Origin: Halieaceae bacterium
GTDB taxonomy: Bacteria > Pseudomonadota > Gammaproteobacteria > Pseudomonadales > Halieaceae
Reading direction: 5' to 3'
DNA length: 10,568 nt
Assembly: GCA_009886815.1 (NCBI GenBank)
Contig: QXYP01000369.1
Coordinates: forward strand, 1-10,568
The position numbers and the translations under genes were made by a program. Positions 1-7,032 of this stretch are shown piece after piece. The first letter of the stretch is position 1, and each line of letters opens with the position of its first letter. The notes beneath the pieces were generated by a model. That model ran no database searches and had not been told where the DNA came from. It saw only the letters and a program-made list of their open reading frames with translations.

Positions 1-210
1 ACCGCGGCCAATTCCCGGGCCTGGGCGGCGGGAGAAAAACAAACCGGGCTTACTATGGCGGGGCAGCGCTATTATCAGAAGACGTTTAAATATCCGTCCC
101 TGGGTTACGCGCTACTGCGTACTAAGTTTGCGGCGCTGGATGACGAGGCCGCGGTGACAGAATTCCTGCATGGCACTGGCTGCCTAAAATTTTTAGCCAC
201 CGAGGCCTAG
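1..210 (+). CDS. C-terminal fragment of an unidentified protein, possibly glutathione S-transferase family
   Basis: The first reading frame is open from the window edge to a TAG at 208-210, giving the last 69 residues of a protein whose start lies outside. The fragment is rich in aromatic and basic residues around an AGQRYYQKTFKY stretch (residues 20-31) and ends with a GTGCLKF motif. This ending resembles, from memory, the C-terminal helix region of some bacterial glutathione S-transferase-like proteins, but no catalytic residue is in view, so the family call is weak. Codon use and composition look like normal coding sequence. It does not share an operon with the next gene, which is on the opposite strand and convergent. 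An internal ATG at 55 is an unlikely start, because the coding character continues upstream of it. Confidence 0.55.
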   Translation, partial: TAANSRAWAAGEKQTGLTMAGQRYYQKTFKYPSLGYALLRTKFAALDDEAAVTEFLHGTGCLKFLATEA

Positions 211-228
211 AAAGCTTTCACCTTTTGT

Positions 229-245
229 TCAGCGGTCGCCGCTGA
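229..245 (+). terminator. possible intrinsic terminator hairpin after the left-edge gene
   Basis: A perfect 7-bp stem (TCAGCGG pairing with CCGCTGA) closes a 3-base loop 18 bases after the stop codon at 208-210. The following sequence has only a short TTTT about 8 bases after the stem, so as an intrinsic terminator it is weak. The position just downstream of a gene that ends convergently with its neighbour fits the role. No other terminator candidate is clearer in 211-491. Confidence 0.3.
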
Positions 246-444
246 GCGCTGGGTTTTAAGGGTTAGGGCTTGTTGGCCGGAGGCTGCTGTCTGCTATGGC
301 CAGCTGTGGCCTTGGGGGTTCGCCGTAATTAACGGAGCCATTGCCCCGTACTTGAGCGCCTCGAGACGCGACGACCTGCTGTTTGGGGGGAAGCGCCTAG
401 CTAAAAGCCCCCAGGCGATCATCAGCCTCAGGCAATGCCACTAC

Positions 445-493
445 CCCGTATAGCCCTGCTTTCCCGGCGTGCTTTCCCGTATAGCCCTGCTTT
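445..493. repeat. three-unit modular tandem repeat at the 3' end of the peptidase gene
   Basis: Three abutting units each begin CCCG and end TGCTTT. Unit 1 is 445-462 (CCCGTATAGCCCTGCTTT), unit 2 is a shorter 463-475 (CCCGGCGTGCTTT) and unit 3 is 476-493, identical to unit 1 over all 18 bases. Unit 3 overlaps the first two bases of the peptidase stop codon triplet (492-494 on the plus strand), so the array starts exactly where translation of that gene ends. Origin and function are unknown. It could be a small local duplication or part of a 3' untranslated structure of the minus-strand transcript. Confidence 0.8.
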
Positions 494-3107
494 AACGTGG
501 CTCTTCCAGTAGATCACCGAAGAAGAGTGCGTTGAGCAAAAGCTTTTGAGTGCCCCACCAAAAGGCCCTAAAGGTCGTGGCGTCGAGAGCCAATACCACC
601 GCGCCCTCACCCTGAGCATCAATGATCAGACTTGCTGAACCCCCCGCGAGGGCCTGATTTTCCTCAGACATGTAGCCCGATAGTAGGGGGGCTTCGCTGT
701 AAATCACGGGGGTGGAATAGGCGTTGTCGGAGCGTGCCATAAATTTTGCACTGCGGCGAAACATTGGCAGCATCTCATCGGTATAGCCATAGCCAAGAGG
801 GTGGGTGATATCGATTTCACCTTCGAGAATGACGCCGCGAACTAGCCTGAAGGCAGCTTCATCCTGAGCTTCGGCATAGGCTCTTCGTTCCGGGAGGGCT
901 GCTTCAAAGGCTTCGGTGTTGTCCTGCGCGGCAGCTGAGCTGGCTTCTTTCCTCGCGGCGGCGGCCTCGGTAGCACGCCAGTGCACGCTCGTCAGATCTG
1001 TGTCATTCAACCAATCAAGCGTGCCTGCCCCTTGAGCCCACAGTACCCCGCCACCGTGGATAAAGCCTCGCAAGTTGGTGACGAGTTGGTCCGATGCCTG
1101 TGTCAGGGCGTTGGTTAGAATAAGGTGCGTGTAATTAGACAGATCCACCTGACTGAGTCGGTGGGTGTCGACCATGGTTAGGGGCATTTGCACACGTTGG
1201 TCAAGCAGGTGCCAGATTTCTCCGACATCATAAGCGCTGGTGCCTGCCCCGGTAGCAATCAACGCTTTGGGCATTTCAAGCATATGAAAATCTCGGCTGC
1301 CTAAGTCGATGCCCCGGGCCGTATGACTACTGGCCACAGGATAAACAGGTAGTCCGTCTTCTGCCGCGGTTTGCAGCAGGGACAGCGCTTGAGCGGGAAG
1401 TTCTTTATTGAGTTGGGGCGTAACCAGGAGTGAACCATAGCCAAAGTCAACAGACCCCCGATCGAGGATTGAGGCTGAGAACGGTGCCTGTGCAACACGG
1501 ACATTTGCGCCTGCCTCAAGCAGTGCGTACAGCAAAGCGGGTGTGCCACTGTCGCGCCAGTCGATGAGGTAGCCAATATGAGACGCGGCAAGGGAGGTGC
1601 TGCGGGTCAAAAAGTCTGGGGTGATCGTGGTTGTTTTAATGCGCCCCACGGGTTCACGGGTGTGTTGTAGATTAAATGCCCAGGGGAGGGTCCAGGTGGA
1701 GACGTCGTAAAAAACGTTTTCCTCAAACTCCAGCTGTCGATTCCAAAGTGATTTTAAATAGGTCGACTGAGGCTGATCGAGGGGTATCGCAATGGCTGCC
1801 CCGGCTCGATACGTCTGACCGCTGGTCTCGAAGTCTTCAGCCAGAACTTCAGTAACAATGCCATGGCCCTCAAGAATCCGCACAAATTCTCGCAGTCGCG
1901 TTGGATCTCCCGGGGCGGTGGCTAGGTAGTACCTCGAATCACCTTGGGTGGACCGCTCCCGATAGAACGCCTGTTGGTAACTCAACAATTCATCTTTGAG
2001 CTCAGCGGTGGCCTCAAGGGATGACAGCGACGCCCGAAATTGATTCTTGATGGTGTCTGGAAAGGTCAGGCGGCCGCTAATCACATCTTGTTGGCTGCCT
2101 CTGGACGAGGGTTGTTCAAATAAGATACCCACACAACCAAAAAGGTCAGGATAGGTTGACCCTTTGCCCATAAAAAAGTCGTCATAGCCTTCCTCGCTGA
2201 AATAGAGAGTACCCTCCTGATCGAAAGCCTTGGCGTGATACTCGCCGATCTTGGCGGTCAATTCCTGATTGATGGCTGGTGTGAGGGGGTTGGTACGCTC
2301 AGGTTTTCCCGGCATAAAAAAGAAGTTGCTGTTACTACCCTGCTCGTGAAAATCGAGCTGCACGTTGGGCTTCCAGGTGTGGAACAAGGCAAGCCTGCCG
2401 CGGCTTTCTGGGTGCTGGTGGGGCAGCCAGTCGCGATTGAGGTCAAACCAGTAGTAGTTGGTTCGCCCATTGGGAATAGACTCTCGGTGCTCGCGGTCAT
2501 TGGCGTCGGGGCTGGGCACTTGTCCGCGATGGCTGTTGGTCCAGTGGGCAAAGCGATCAAGGCCATCGGGATTAAGCATGGGGTTAAAAATAATCACCAC
2601 GTCTTCAAGCTGCGCTGTAATCGCCGGATCCAAAGACGCATTGAGGTAGTAGGCGACCAGGGGAGAGGCGTTACTGCCGCTGGGCTCGTTACCGTGAATG
2701 CTGTACATCATATGCATGACCGCGGGTTGCTCGGTCAAATCAGCCGTATTGGCAGGGGCAATAATCTGAGCTCGGGCAGCCTTAATAGCCTGCAGCTTAT
2801 CGATGTTGGCTTCGGAGGATATGGCGTAACTCACCAGTGAACGACCGCCATAGCTGGTGGCATGAGGCCCCAGCGCCACCATGCGTGGGGAAGCTGCCGC
2901 GAGGGTGTCGAGGTACGCCACAATTTCATGGTGGTACCAGTGGCGTTCACCCACTGAGACGCCGGTTTGGGTGACGGGTTGGGGTAGGTCACCTCGGAGC
3001 TCGGGCGTGTTTGCCAAAATCTCATCCAGCGACAGTGCGCTTGACCAACCCACAGGCGCAATACTGGTGAGCAGTAAAAAGCCTAGCAGCCTAAATACTT
3101 GTTTCAT
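492..3107 (-). CDS. secreted M14 family zinc carboxypeptidase
   Basis: The product is an 871-residue extracytoplasmic metallopeptidase predicted to remove C-terminal residues from peptides. Residues 1-24 form a signal peptide (KQVFR, then a hydrophobic core, then a WSSA cleavage site). The M14 zinc site is complete: H138 and E141 in HGNE, and the third ligand H254 in DFHEQ. N224-R225 in DLNRDW fits the substrate carboxylate-binding pair, and E331 in LFEQPSSRG fits the catalytic glutamate. The catalytic domain covers roughly residues 50-390. A long C-terminal part follows, with a region around residues 610-700 that looks like a class I glutamine amidotransferase-like fold, as seen in other long bacterial M14 peptidases. 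The frame stays open to 3203, but the ATG at 3107 is chosen because it starts the signal peptide and has AGGA (3116-3119) 8 bases upstream. It follows the Rieske gene on the same strand after 138 bases. No functional link to the catabolic genes is evident. Confidence 0.9.
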   Translation of the reverse strand: MKQVFRLLGFLLLTSIAPVGWSSALSLDEILANTPELRGDLPQPVTQTGVSVGERHWYHHEIVAYLDTLAAASPRMVALGPHATSYGGRSLVSYAISSEANIDKLQAIKAARAQIIAPANTADLTEQPAVMHMMYSIHGNEPSGSNASPLVAYYLNASLDPAITAQLEDVVIIFNPMLNPDGLDRFAHWTNSHRGQVPSPDANDREHRESIPNGRTNYYWFDLNRDWLPHQHPESRGRLALFHTWKPNVQLDFHEQGSNSNFFFMPGKPERTNPLTPAINQELTAKIGEYHAKAFDQEGTLYFSEEGYDDFFMGKGSTYPDLFGCVGILFEQPSSRGSQQDVISGRLTFPDTIKNQFRASLSSLEATAELKDELLSYQQAFYRERSTQGDSRYYLATAPGDPTRLREFVRILEGHGIVTEVLAEDFETSGQTYRAGAAIAIPLDQPQSTYLKSLWNRQLEFEENVFYDVSTWTLPWAFNLQHTREPVGRIKTTTITPDFLTRSTSLAASHIGYLIDWRDSGTPALLYALLEAGANVRVAQAPFSASILDRGSVDFGYGSLLVTPQLNKELPAQALSLLQTAAEDGLPVYPVASSHTARGIDLGSRDFHMLEMPKALIATGAGTSAYDVGEIWHLLDQRVQMPLTMVDTHRLSQVDLSNYTHLILTNALTQASDQLVTNLRGFIHGGGVLWAQGAGTLDWLNDTDLTSVHWRATEAAAARKEASSAAAQDNTEAFEAALPERRAYAEAQDEAAFRLVRGVILEGEIDITHPLGYGYTDEMLPMFRRSAKFMARSDNAYSTPVIYSEAPLLSGYMSEENQALAGGSASLIIDAQGEGAVVLALDATTFRAFWWGTQKLLLNALFFGDLLEEPR

Positions 3108-3245
3108 GCGCAAATTCCTGGAGAGCAGTGGCACCATAATAGCGACAAGTCGTGGTGTTTTGGCGAGCAATTTTTGAGGCGCACAAGGCGCCATATTAGG
3201 CAATCAAGGGCCTAAGGGGTCATGTTGCTCAGGGGTGACGTCAGT

Positions 3246-4406
3246 TCAGCTGACTTTTTGTGCGAGCTGCTGATGGAAGTTGACGATGGCTTTTTCAAAA
3301 TACCCAAAGGTTAAGTGGGTGTTGGCAGGCGTGCCTACCGTTTCTTGAATGGCACAGGCAGCGGCACGATCTTCGACCTGCCCCGCGTTATTGACGAATT
3401 CGACATCGCGCTGGGCAGCCTCCAGAGTAATCGGTCGATCCTCTGTCGAGGTATTCATCACGTAATAGCTCACCAAGCGGGTCCGTGTGGGGCTTAGGGG
3501 CTCCATAATGGTGAGGCTGGCGTGTTTGGAAAGCAGCGAAACGCTGGCATTGGGGAACAGGTGGTAAACCGAGGTCACCATGCCATCAATTTTGCGGTCT
3601 TTAGGGGCCAGGTTGCGCAGCTTTTCGATGCGCTTAAAAGGAAAAATGACCCGGGCGTTGGCTCCAAAGACCTCCACGACATTAATGTTATCGAGGCCAA
3701 AGGGGTAAAAGGTCTCTTGATGCAGCGACTTAATATGGTAGCCCTCGAGCAACGTCTCGGTGATTAATTTCCAGTTGGCGTTATCAGCCACCTCGCTCTG
3801 TTCGAATAAAACCTGGTCTGGCGTGAAAAAATCGGGTTGGTCAATGAGAGCGTCAGCGGCTATTTCACCCTCTTGTTGCACATAGACGAGACCGCCAAAT
3901 TCCCGCGCACTCACTTCCACTAGGCCGTGTTGCTGCTTGTCCAAGCCGGGGAAGGCGGCCTGCCCGGGGATACCTTTGAGCGCTCCATCAAGGCCATAGG
4001 TCCACCCGTGGTAGGGGCAGGAAAAATGCTTTTGACAGCCCTCACCACTCGCCACTTGCATGCCGCGATGGCGACAGGCATTAATAAACGCGCGCACCAC
4101 ACCGTCGTTGCCTCGCGCCACCAATAATGGCGTTCCAGCGGCTGTGCGGGCCACGTAGCTGCCCTGCTCGGCCACAGCTGCGGAGGGGCAAAAAGGAACG
4201 GGCAATTGACGAAGCAGCGACAGCTCGGCATCGAATCTTTCCTGACTGTGATAATGCGCTACCGGTTCCTGCCAAACGGTATCGCCTAGGTCAGTGGTGC
4301 CGTTATCAATATGCTGAAAAATGCGGTCGATAGTGGCTTGCTCGCTAAGCAGGGAGCCGGGGTTTGTATCGCTCGATGCCGCCACATTGCCATCCAATTC
4401 AGCCAT
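3246..4406 (-). CDS. Rieske non-heme iron oxygenase, large (alpha) subunit
   Basis: The 386-residue product is an aromatic-ring-hydroxylating dioxygenase-type alpha subunit, which uses electrons from a reductase to hydroxylate or demethylate a substrate. The N-terminal Rieske [2Fe-2S] site is complete: C111-x-H113 and C130-x2-H133, 16 residues apart (CRHRG and CPYHGW). The mononuclear iron site follows DNANWK: E221-x2-H224-x4-H229, with D346 in VEDR as the likely third ligand. E221 sits where naphthalene dioxygenase has its electron-bridging Asp205. Glutamate here is known in carnitine oxygenase CntA and is common in related oxygenases. The C-terminus has the usual FGYFEKAIVNFH ending. Length is normal for the family. 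The ATG at 4406 is preceded by AAGG with 7 bases spacing. No reductase, ferredoxin or beta subunit is in the window, so the partner must lie elsewhere. It is divergent from the acyl-CoA ligase. The substrate is not predictable from the sequence. Confidence 0.92.
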   Translation of the reverse strand: MAELDGNVAASSDTNPGSLLSEQATIDRIFQHIDNGTTDLGDTVWQEPVAHYHSQERFDAELSLLRQLPVPFCPSAAVAEQGSYVARTAAGTPLLVARGNDGVVRAFINACRHRGMQVASGEGCQKHFSCPYHGWTYGLDGALKGIPGQAAFPGLDKQQHGLVEVSAREFGGLVYVQQEGEIAADALIDQPDFFTPDQVLFEQSEVADNANWKLITETLLEGYHIKSLHQETFYPFGLDNINVVEVFGANARVIFPFKRIEKLRNLAPKDRKIDGMVTSVYHLFPNASVSLLSKHASLTIMEPLSPTRTRLVSYYVMNTSTEDRPITLEAAQRDVEFVNNAGQVEDRAAACAIQETVGTPANTHLTFGYFEKAIVNFHQQLAQKVS

Positions 4407-4577
4407 TTCTATACCTTAAAAGCGTGTTTGTTGTCGGCACAGATGCCAAGGGGAGGCCGCAGTTTAAACAGATTAATCGTATTTTTCAGCTTTGCGCTTT
4501 TCTGACAAAGGGTTTCCGACGCCTTTATTTGTGGCTTGAGTCCCGTGATGAACGGTTTCTCGTGTAAAAAACGGGCA

Positions 4578-4592
4578 CTACCTGTAGGGTAG
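4578..4592. promoter_or_regulatory. inverted repeat, candidate operator 1
   Basis: The sequence CTACC-TGTAG-GGTAG has perfect 5-base arms around a 5-base centre, and an overlapping smaller palindrome (CTAC-CT-GTAG) sits in its left part. It lies 61 bases before the ligase start codon, where a repressor or activator site would be expected. No regulator family can be assigned from the motif alone. Confidence 0.35.
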
Positions 4593-4626
4593 GACCTCAC
4601 AATAAATACAACCAAGCAACGCGTTG

Positions 4627-4639
4627 AGCTGATTCAGCT
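4627..4639. promoter_or_regulatory. 13-bp palindrome just upstream of the ligase start
   Basis: AGCTGA-T-TCAGCT is a perfect interrupted palindrome ending 13 bases before the ligase ATG at 4653. It is followed directly by a G-rich stretch (GGGGGCGG, 4642-4649) that is the only ribosome-binding candidate. It could be a DNA operator. With a one-base centre, a tight RNA hairpin would need to open one or more arm pairs. Confidence 0.35.
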
Positions 4640-4652
4640 TTGGGGGCGGCGT

Positions 4653-6326
4653 ATGCAAACGAGCACTAATACTCGTATTAGGGCGCTGACGGATCGTGGA
4701 TTTTGGGGGCAGGACAGCCTCCACGGTTTGCTAGCACAACGAGTGACTAACGAGCCCAATGCGCTAGCGGTGGCCGATCAGCCCGATAAGATGGGGTTGG
4801 TGGGGCAGCAACCGGCAAGACTCAGCTTTTCTGATCTCGATATTGCCAGTACGGCACTGGCCTTACAGTTACTCGACCGCGGCACCGGGCCTGGTAGTCG
4901 TATCATGGTTCAGCTGCCCAATATTGTTGAGCTGGTGGTCTGTTTTTATGCGGTGAGTAAGTTGGGCGCCATTATTTCACCACTGCCGGTTCAGTACGGT
5001 GCCCATGAAATAACGCAGCTTAGTCGCACCCTTGGAACGACACTGTTCATTGGATGTCCTGTTTTCAAGGGGCAGCAGCTTATCCAAACAGCTAAAAATG
5101 CTCTGCCACGCATTCCGGTGTTGGCTATTGGTGAGGACCTTGACTGTTTGGCGACTTCTGTCTCACAAGAAGACGCTCGCACCCTGGCAACCTACACCCG
5201 AAGTTTGAATGATCCGGCCAATCGCATACTGACGGTTTGCTGGACGTCGGGCACCACAGGCACGCCCAAAGGGGTACCCCGTTCAGCCAACATGTGGCTG
5301 GCTACGGCCCGGGCAACCGCAGAGGCCGGTGGATATCAAAAGGGTGAGCGGCTTTTAAACCCGTTTCCATTGGTCAATATGGCGGCTATTGGAGGCTTTT
5401 TGTTTGCCGCAGCAGAATTGGGCTGCGGTCTTATTCTTCACCACCCCTTAGATCCAGCGGTGTATTTGGGTCAAATGCAGGATGAAAAAATACACTTCAC
5501 CATTGCGCCTCCGGTTTTACTGAATCAGCTAGCCGCTCAGCCAGAATTTTGGCATCAATATGATTTTAGTGATCTGCGCGCGGTGGGCTCCGGGTCGGCA
5601 CCTCTCTCACCAACCATGATTGCCACCTTTGAAAATGAGTACCAAAAGCCGGTGATTAATTTTTATGGCTCTAACGAGGGCTTGGCGCTCTTTGCGACAC
5701 CCGAAACGGTGCCCAGCACTGAAATGCGCGCCGAATACTTTCCGCGATTTGGTACACCGGGGCTCGAGTGGCCCGGTCACTGTCACCATGCCGTTGAAAG
5801 CAAGGTCATTGACCCCGATACAGGATCAGAAATTGATGAGCCGGGTGCGGTTGGTGAGCTCTGCTTTGCGGGTGCGACGGTATTTGATGGCTATTTTGGT
5901 GCAGAACACGCCGATGTTTTTACCGAAGACGGTTTTTTCCGTAGCGGCGATTTAGTGGAGATTAGCACTGCGCCAACCCACTATTATCGAATCGTCGGGC
6001 GCTGCAAAGACATTATTAATCGCGGGGGGATGAAAATTTCCCCGGCAGAGCTCGATCAGTTGATTGATGGTCACCCGCAGGTTCTAGAAGCTGCAGTGTG
6101 TGCTTACGCAGACGAGGCATTGGGTGAGCGGGTCTGCGCGTGTTTGGTGCCCAATGATGCCAATCATCCCCCTTCCTTGGAGGAGCTCTGCGAATTTTTA
6201 CAAGCCCAAGGATTAGCCAAGTTTAAGCTGCCCGAGAAAATAAGCTACTTAACGGCATTACCTCGAAACCCTATGGGGAAAGTGCTGAGGGGTGATCTTC
6301 AGGCAGGTATCACTGCTGTAGGCTAG
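4653..6326 (+). CDS. AMP-forming acyl-CoA synthetase (acid-CoA ligase)
   Basis: The 557-residue product belongs to the ANL adenylate-forming superfamily. It activates a carboxylic acid with ATP to an acyl-adenylate and then transfers it to CoA in the cytoplasm. The core motifs are intact and in order: the phosphate-binding loop W197-TSGTTGTPKG-207, YGSNEG at 338-343, SGD at 431-433, the hinge region GRCKDIINRGG at 449-459, and the C-terminal catalytic lysine K543 in NPMGKV. Length is typical of medium-chain or alicyclic/aromatic acid CoA ligases. The overall style recalls the cyclohexanecarboxylate and fatty-acid ligase groups, but substrate specificity cannot be fixed by eye. The ATG at 4653 is the first good start and gives a normal N-terminus. 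Its Shine-Dalgarno is a poor G-rich stretch. It is divergent from the Rieske gene and opens the plus-strand catabolic run, with a long gap to the next gene. Confidence 0.93.
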   Translation: MQTSTNTRIRALTDRGFWGQDSLHGLLAQRVTNEPNALAVADQPDKMGLVGQQPARLSFSDLDIASTALALQLLDRGTGPGSRIMVQLPNIVELVVCFYAVSKLGAIISPLPVQYGAHEITQLSRTLGTTLFIGCPVFKGQQLIQTAKNALPRIPVLAIGEDLDCLATSVSQEDARTLATYTRSLNDPANRILTVCWTSGTTGTPKGVPRSANMWLATARATAEAGGYQKGERLLNPFPLVNMAAIGGFLFAAAELGCGLILHHPLDPAVYLGQMQDEKIHFTIAPPVLLNQLAAQPEFWHQYDFSDLRAVGSGSAPLSPTMIATFENEYQKPVINFYGSNEGLALFATPETVPSTEMRAEYFPRFGTPGLEWPGHCHHAVESKVIDPDTGSEIDEPGAVGELCFAGATVFDGYFGAEHADVFTEDGFFRSGDLVEISTAPTHYYRIVGRCKDIINRGGMKISPAELDQLIDGHPQVLEAAVCAYADEALGERVCACLVPNDANHPPSLEELCEFLQAQGLAKFKLPEKISYLTALPRNPMGKVLRGDLQAGITAVG

Positions 6327-6450
6327 TCCCATGGTTTGGCTTGAACTGCTCTAAAGTTTGCCGACTCAGCCACTGGGCGTTGGTTGGCTCTCCGAAGATC
6401 TTGCGGGCCTCTATGTCAAATAACAGGAGGCCGCTAAAGCACCCAAGCAT
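6310..6450 (-). other. short coding-like stretch overlapping the ligase 3' end, possible small gene or gene relic
   Basis: On the minus strand an ATG at 6450 opens 46 codons ending in TGA at 6310-6312, inside the last codons of the ligase. The translation has a hydrophobic start (MLGCFSGLLLF), then DIEARKIFGEPTNAQWLSRQ and a polar end, with balanced composition and ordinary codons. That is unusual for random sequence. Just upstream, the adjacent frame reads INRLKQQSGAQLKNAWVL before a stop, which also looks protein-like, so this may be the frameshifted tail of a decayed gene. No clear Shine-Dalgarno precedes the ATG, and I recognise no family. Confidence 0.2.
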
Positions 6451-6751
6451 TTTTAAGTTGTGCCCCACTTTGCTGTTTCAAGCGGTTGATTTATTCCGGC
6501 GCCTCTAAGGCATTTGCCGACGGAACGTATTGTTTTTGTCGATGTCTAATCCGCAAATTCTGTCGCACTATGGGCGCGGCGGGATTTTTGATTAATGTCG
6601 TATCAGTAGGCAACGTAAATCCCAATGCCCTATTAAAAAATGGGTCTTGCAGGAGCATGCGCACTTGATGCAGTCTTTTGTTCTGTTTCAGTGTGTCGTT
6701 GGCCGACAACAACCCGCAGTTATTAACGTGTTCAACAACAGGAGTAAGGTA
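6327..6751. other. 425-base gap without a convincing intact gene
   Basis: This gap separates the ligase gene from the PepSY gene. Its left part carries the minus-strand coding-like stretch listed separately. Its middle (about 6491-6712) is open on both strands for 60-73 codons, but the minus-strand version uses a TTG start and several rare arginine and isoleucine codons, and neither has a recognisable family. The right end (6740-6751) contains the ribosome-binding site of the PepSY gene, so the promoter for the following genes probably lies in 6600-6740. No clear terminator hairpin follows the ligase. Confidence 0.5.
6740..6744 (+). promoter_or_regulatory. ribosome-binding site fixing the PepSY start
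   Basis: AGGAG lies 7 bases before the ATG at 6752. It decides in favour of this start over an in-frame TTG at 6647 that would add 35 residues ahead of the signal peptide. Confidence 0.75.
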
Positions 6752-7027
6752 ATGCGTCAGGTATTTTTAGGTTTATTCATGCTGATGTCTCAAGCAGCAC
6801 TCGCCGGTGCTGACTGTGCAGAGTATGCCGAATCTGAACGGATGAGTGTGTTAGATCTGCAGAAGAAAATTGTTAACGAATACGGCTTCGCGATTAAAAA
6901 ATTCAAAGTCGATGACAACTGCTACGAAATCTACGGCTGGGAGGCCCTGGCATCCGGTGAAGAGCAGCGCGTTGAGGTCTATTTCGATATGGCGAACGGT
7001 GCCATTGTGAAGAAAGAGGTGGACTAG
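6752..7027 (+). CDS. small periplasmic PepSY-domain protein
   Basis: The 91-residue product starts with a Sec signal peptide (residues 1-18, cleavage after AALA). A single PepSY-like unit follows: a helix with LQKKIVNEYGF (residues 36-46), then strands around KKFKVDDNCYEIYG and RVEVYFD, ending in the characteristic NGAIVKKE (82-89). PepSY domains are small exported modules, and some occur beside membrane b-type cytochromes. Two cysteines in the mature part (C22, C57) could form a disulfide. The gene has a strong Shine-Dalgarno. It ends 5 bases before the cytochrome b gene, so the two are almost certainly co-transcribed and probably act together at the outer face of the inner membrane. The exact role, whether a partner, a chaperone or a ligand-binding subunit of the cytochrome, is inference. 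Confidence 0.82.
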   Translation: MRQVFLGLFMLMSQAALAGADCAEYAESERMSVLDLQKKIVNEYGFAIKKFKVDDNCYEIYGWEALASGEEQRVEVYFDMANGAIVKKEVD

Positions 7028-7032
7028 CCCAT

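Larger units (their letters stand above)
4407..4652. promoter_or_regulatory. divergent regulatory region between Rieske oxygenase and acyl-CoA ligase
   Basis: These 246 bases separate two genes transcribed away from each other and must hold promoters for both. The region is more AT-rich than its surroundings in 4490-4570 and 4596-4612. I could not find a pair of -35 and -10 boxes with proper spacing that I would defend. On the minus strand a TTGTCA lies near a TACGAT, but about 21 bases apart. Two inverted repeats on the ligase side are listed separately and are the best operator candidates. No regulator gene lies next to the region in this window. Confidence 0.5.

Noticed and set aside
298..311. 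GGCCA-GCTG-TGGCC palindrome in the left intergenic region.
   Set aside because: It is short and GC-rich with no T-run and no promoter context. Such palindromes are expected by chance at this composition.
2235..2840. 201-codon open frame on the plus strand inside the peptidase gene.
   Set aside because: It lies antisense to the catalytic domain of a clear M14 peptidase, its translation shows no domain, and such frames are common opposite GC-rich genes.
3178..3192. GGCGC-N5-GCGCC hairpin between the Rieske and peptidase genes.
   Set aside because: For the minus-strand transcript the stem is followed by A residues rather than T residues, so it is not an intrinsic terminator in the needed direction.
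3108..3203. Longer start for the peptidase, adding 32 residues before the signal peptide.
   Set aside because: The extra residues precede a standard signal peptide, and the ATG at 3107 has its own AGGA site at proper spacing.
6486..6668. 60-codon plus-strand frame in the same gap.
   Set aside because: Composition is not protein-like (clustered Cys, no domain) and there is no supporting ribosome-binding site.
6491..6712. 73-codon minus-strand frame in the gap before the PepSY gene.
   Set aside because: It needs a TTG start without a ribosome-binding site, uses rare AGA, AGG, CGA and ATA codons, and has no recognisable family. It is mentioned only as possible relic sequence.
6647..6751. TTG start that would lengthen the PepSY protein by 35 residues.
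   Set aside because: The ATG at 6752 begins a proper signal peptide and has AGGAG 7 bases upstream.
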